Assembly: GCA_017629925.1 (NCBI GenBank)
Contig: JAGBWH010000024.1
Location: forward strand, 1-6,804
Length of the DNA stretch: 6,804 nucleotides
Direction of reading: 5' to 3'
From: Clostridia bacterium
GTDB taxonomy: Bacteria > Bacillota > Clostridia > Oscillospirales > CAG-272
The position numbers and the translations under genes were made by a program. Positions 5,978 to 6,804 of this stretch are shown here, in pieces (position 1 is the first letter of the stretch; the number at the start of each line of letters is the position of its first letter). Below the pieces are notes generated by a model, which worked only from the letters and a program-made list of their open reading frames with translations, was not told where the DNA came from and did not search any database.

Positions 5978-6804
5978 TTAGTCTACCACCTTTTGCCACA
6001 AGTGACAAGCCTTGTCGTGGGCAGTTCTTTCAAAATCGCGATACATTCCGCCGCGAGACATCGCCTCGTCAAAATCCACTTGGTATCCGTCAAAGTCGGG
6101 GCCATCCACACAGGCAAATTTCGTTTGGGGTTTGCCATCCACCAAAAGGGTAAGACGACAACCGCCACACATTCCCGTGCCATCAATCATCACGGGGTTC
6201 ATAGATACCGTCACGGGCACACCGTAAGGTCTTGCCGTTTCGGTCACGTATTTCATCATCACAATCGGGCCTATCGCAAAAATCATATCAAAGCACGCCC
6301 CTCCCTCAAGCATTTCTTTTAGCGGAAGGGTAACATTGCCTTGTCTGCCATAGCTTCCGTCGTCGGTCATCACGATCAGTTCCTTACTTGCCGCACGGAA
6401 TTCGTCCTCTAAGATCAGCAGATCTTTGTTACGGAAACCGATGACCGAGGTCACCTCGGTTCCCTGCTCATGCAGTTTCTGCGCGATAGGCAGAGCAATG
6501 GCACAGCCAACGCCGCCGCCAACGATCAGAACCTTTTTGAGACCTTCGGTATGGGTTGCCACACCAAGAGGGCCCACAAAGTCACAAAGGCAGTCGCCCA
6601 CTTCCAGGCAGTTCAGCGCCGCGGTGGTGGCACCCACGATCTGGAAGATCACGGTAACGCTGCCCGCTTCTCTGTCATAACCTGCAACGGTCAAGGGAAT
6701 ACGCTCGCCGTCCTCACTCACACGCAGAATGATGAACTGACCGGGCTGCGCTTTTTTAGCAACCAACGGTGCGTATACCGAGATACGGGTCACCGTGGGA
6801 TTTA
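5978..6804 (-). CDS. nfnA: NADH-dependent reduced ferredoxin:NADP+ oxidoreductase subunit A (NfnA), 5' partial
   Basis: The small subunit of Nfn, related to the PyrK/sulfide dehydrogenase FAD-NAD(P) reductase family. Numbering residues from the GTG codon at 6793, RIPLTV (31-36) is the FAD-binding RxP(L/Y)(T/S) motif and VGGGVGCAIA (91-100) is the NAD(H)-binding loop. MIDGTGMCGGCR (202-213) plus Cys228 supplies Asp204, Cys209, Cys212 and Cys228, the Asp/three-Cys set known to hold the [2Fe-2S] cluster in NfnA. The reading frame stays open through 6804 (N-P-T before that valine), matching the family, whose conserved sequence continues upstream. GTG at 6793 is therefore an internal valine and roughly a dozen N-terminal residues lie outside the window. 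The TAA stop (5978-5980) is one base from the nfnB start. Codon use changes about halfway through the gene (near 6343-6379). This subunit docks with NfnB and takes electrons from NADH. Confidence 0.92.
   Translation of the reverse strand, partial: NPTVTRISVYAPLVAKKAQPGQFIILRVSEDGERIPLTVAGYDREAGSVTVIFQIVGATTAALNCLEVGDCLCDFVGPLGVATHTEGLKKVLIVGGGVGCAIALPIAQKLHEQGTEVTSVIGFRNKDLLILEDEFRAASKELIVMTDDGSYGRQGNVTLPLKEMLEGGACFDMIFAIGPIVMMKYVTETARPYGVPVTVSMNPVMIDGTGMCGGCRLTLLVDGKPQTKFACVDGPDFDGYQVDFDEAMSRGGMYRDFERTAHDKACHLWQKVVD

Noticed and set aside
6791..6793. GTG as the start codon of nfnA
   Set aside because: The frame is open to the window edge and the upstream codons (N-P-T) fit the conserved family N-terminus. 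The gene is truncated by the window.

Overview
The window looks like a chromosomal piece of an anaerobic Bacillota, most likely a gut-type member of the Clostridia. This is inferred from three things: an Nfn-type electron-bifurcating transhydrogenase, a secreted papain-family protease carrying Listeria-Bacteroides (InlB B-type) repeats, and Shine-Dalgarno-led genes with moderate G+C. No rRNA, tRNA, CRISPR array, insertion sequence or phage gene was seen. All four substantial genes lie on the minus strand, so transcription runs from the right end to the left.

Right to left: nfnA (5978-6804, 5' end outside the window) and nfnB (4561-5976) are separated by one base. Together they encode NADH-dependent reduced ferredoxin:NADP+ oxidoreductase, a cytoplasmic flavin/iron-sulfur enzyme that balances NADH, NADPH and ferredoxin pools. 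A 107-bp gap holding a perfect 12-bp palindrome and a small hairpin follows. Next is a 348-residue protein (3407-4453) with a divergent macro-domain-like N-terminal half fused to a C-terminal TIR domain that keeps the candidate catalytic glutamate. This is the most interesting gene: TIR domains of this kind cleave NAD+ and macro domains bind ADP-ribose-type products, so producer and reader may be joined in one chain.

After a 74-bp gap comes a 1064-residue exported protein (138-3332). It has a signal peptide, a papain-like C1A domain without the usual propeptide, a lectin-like or beta-sandwich region, several InlB-like repeats, a proline-every-six-residues tail and an acidic/charged C-terminus with no wall-sorting signal. 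Its transcript probably ends at a strong bidirectional hairpin terminator (55-81). The first 54 bases may be the 3' end of a convergent plus-strand membrane-protein gene sharing that terminator.

The Nfn pair is housekeeping metabolism. The TIR gene may be a stand-alone NAD+-based stress or anti-phage defence gene, and the protease is an extracellular or surface product. Nothing in the sequence shows that the TIR gene and the protease form one system. Codon use changes abruptly inside nfnA, which could mark recombination or an assembly join.
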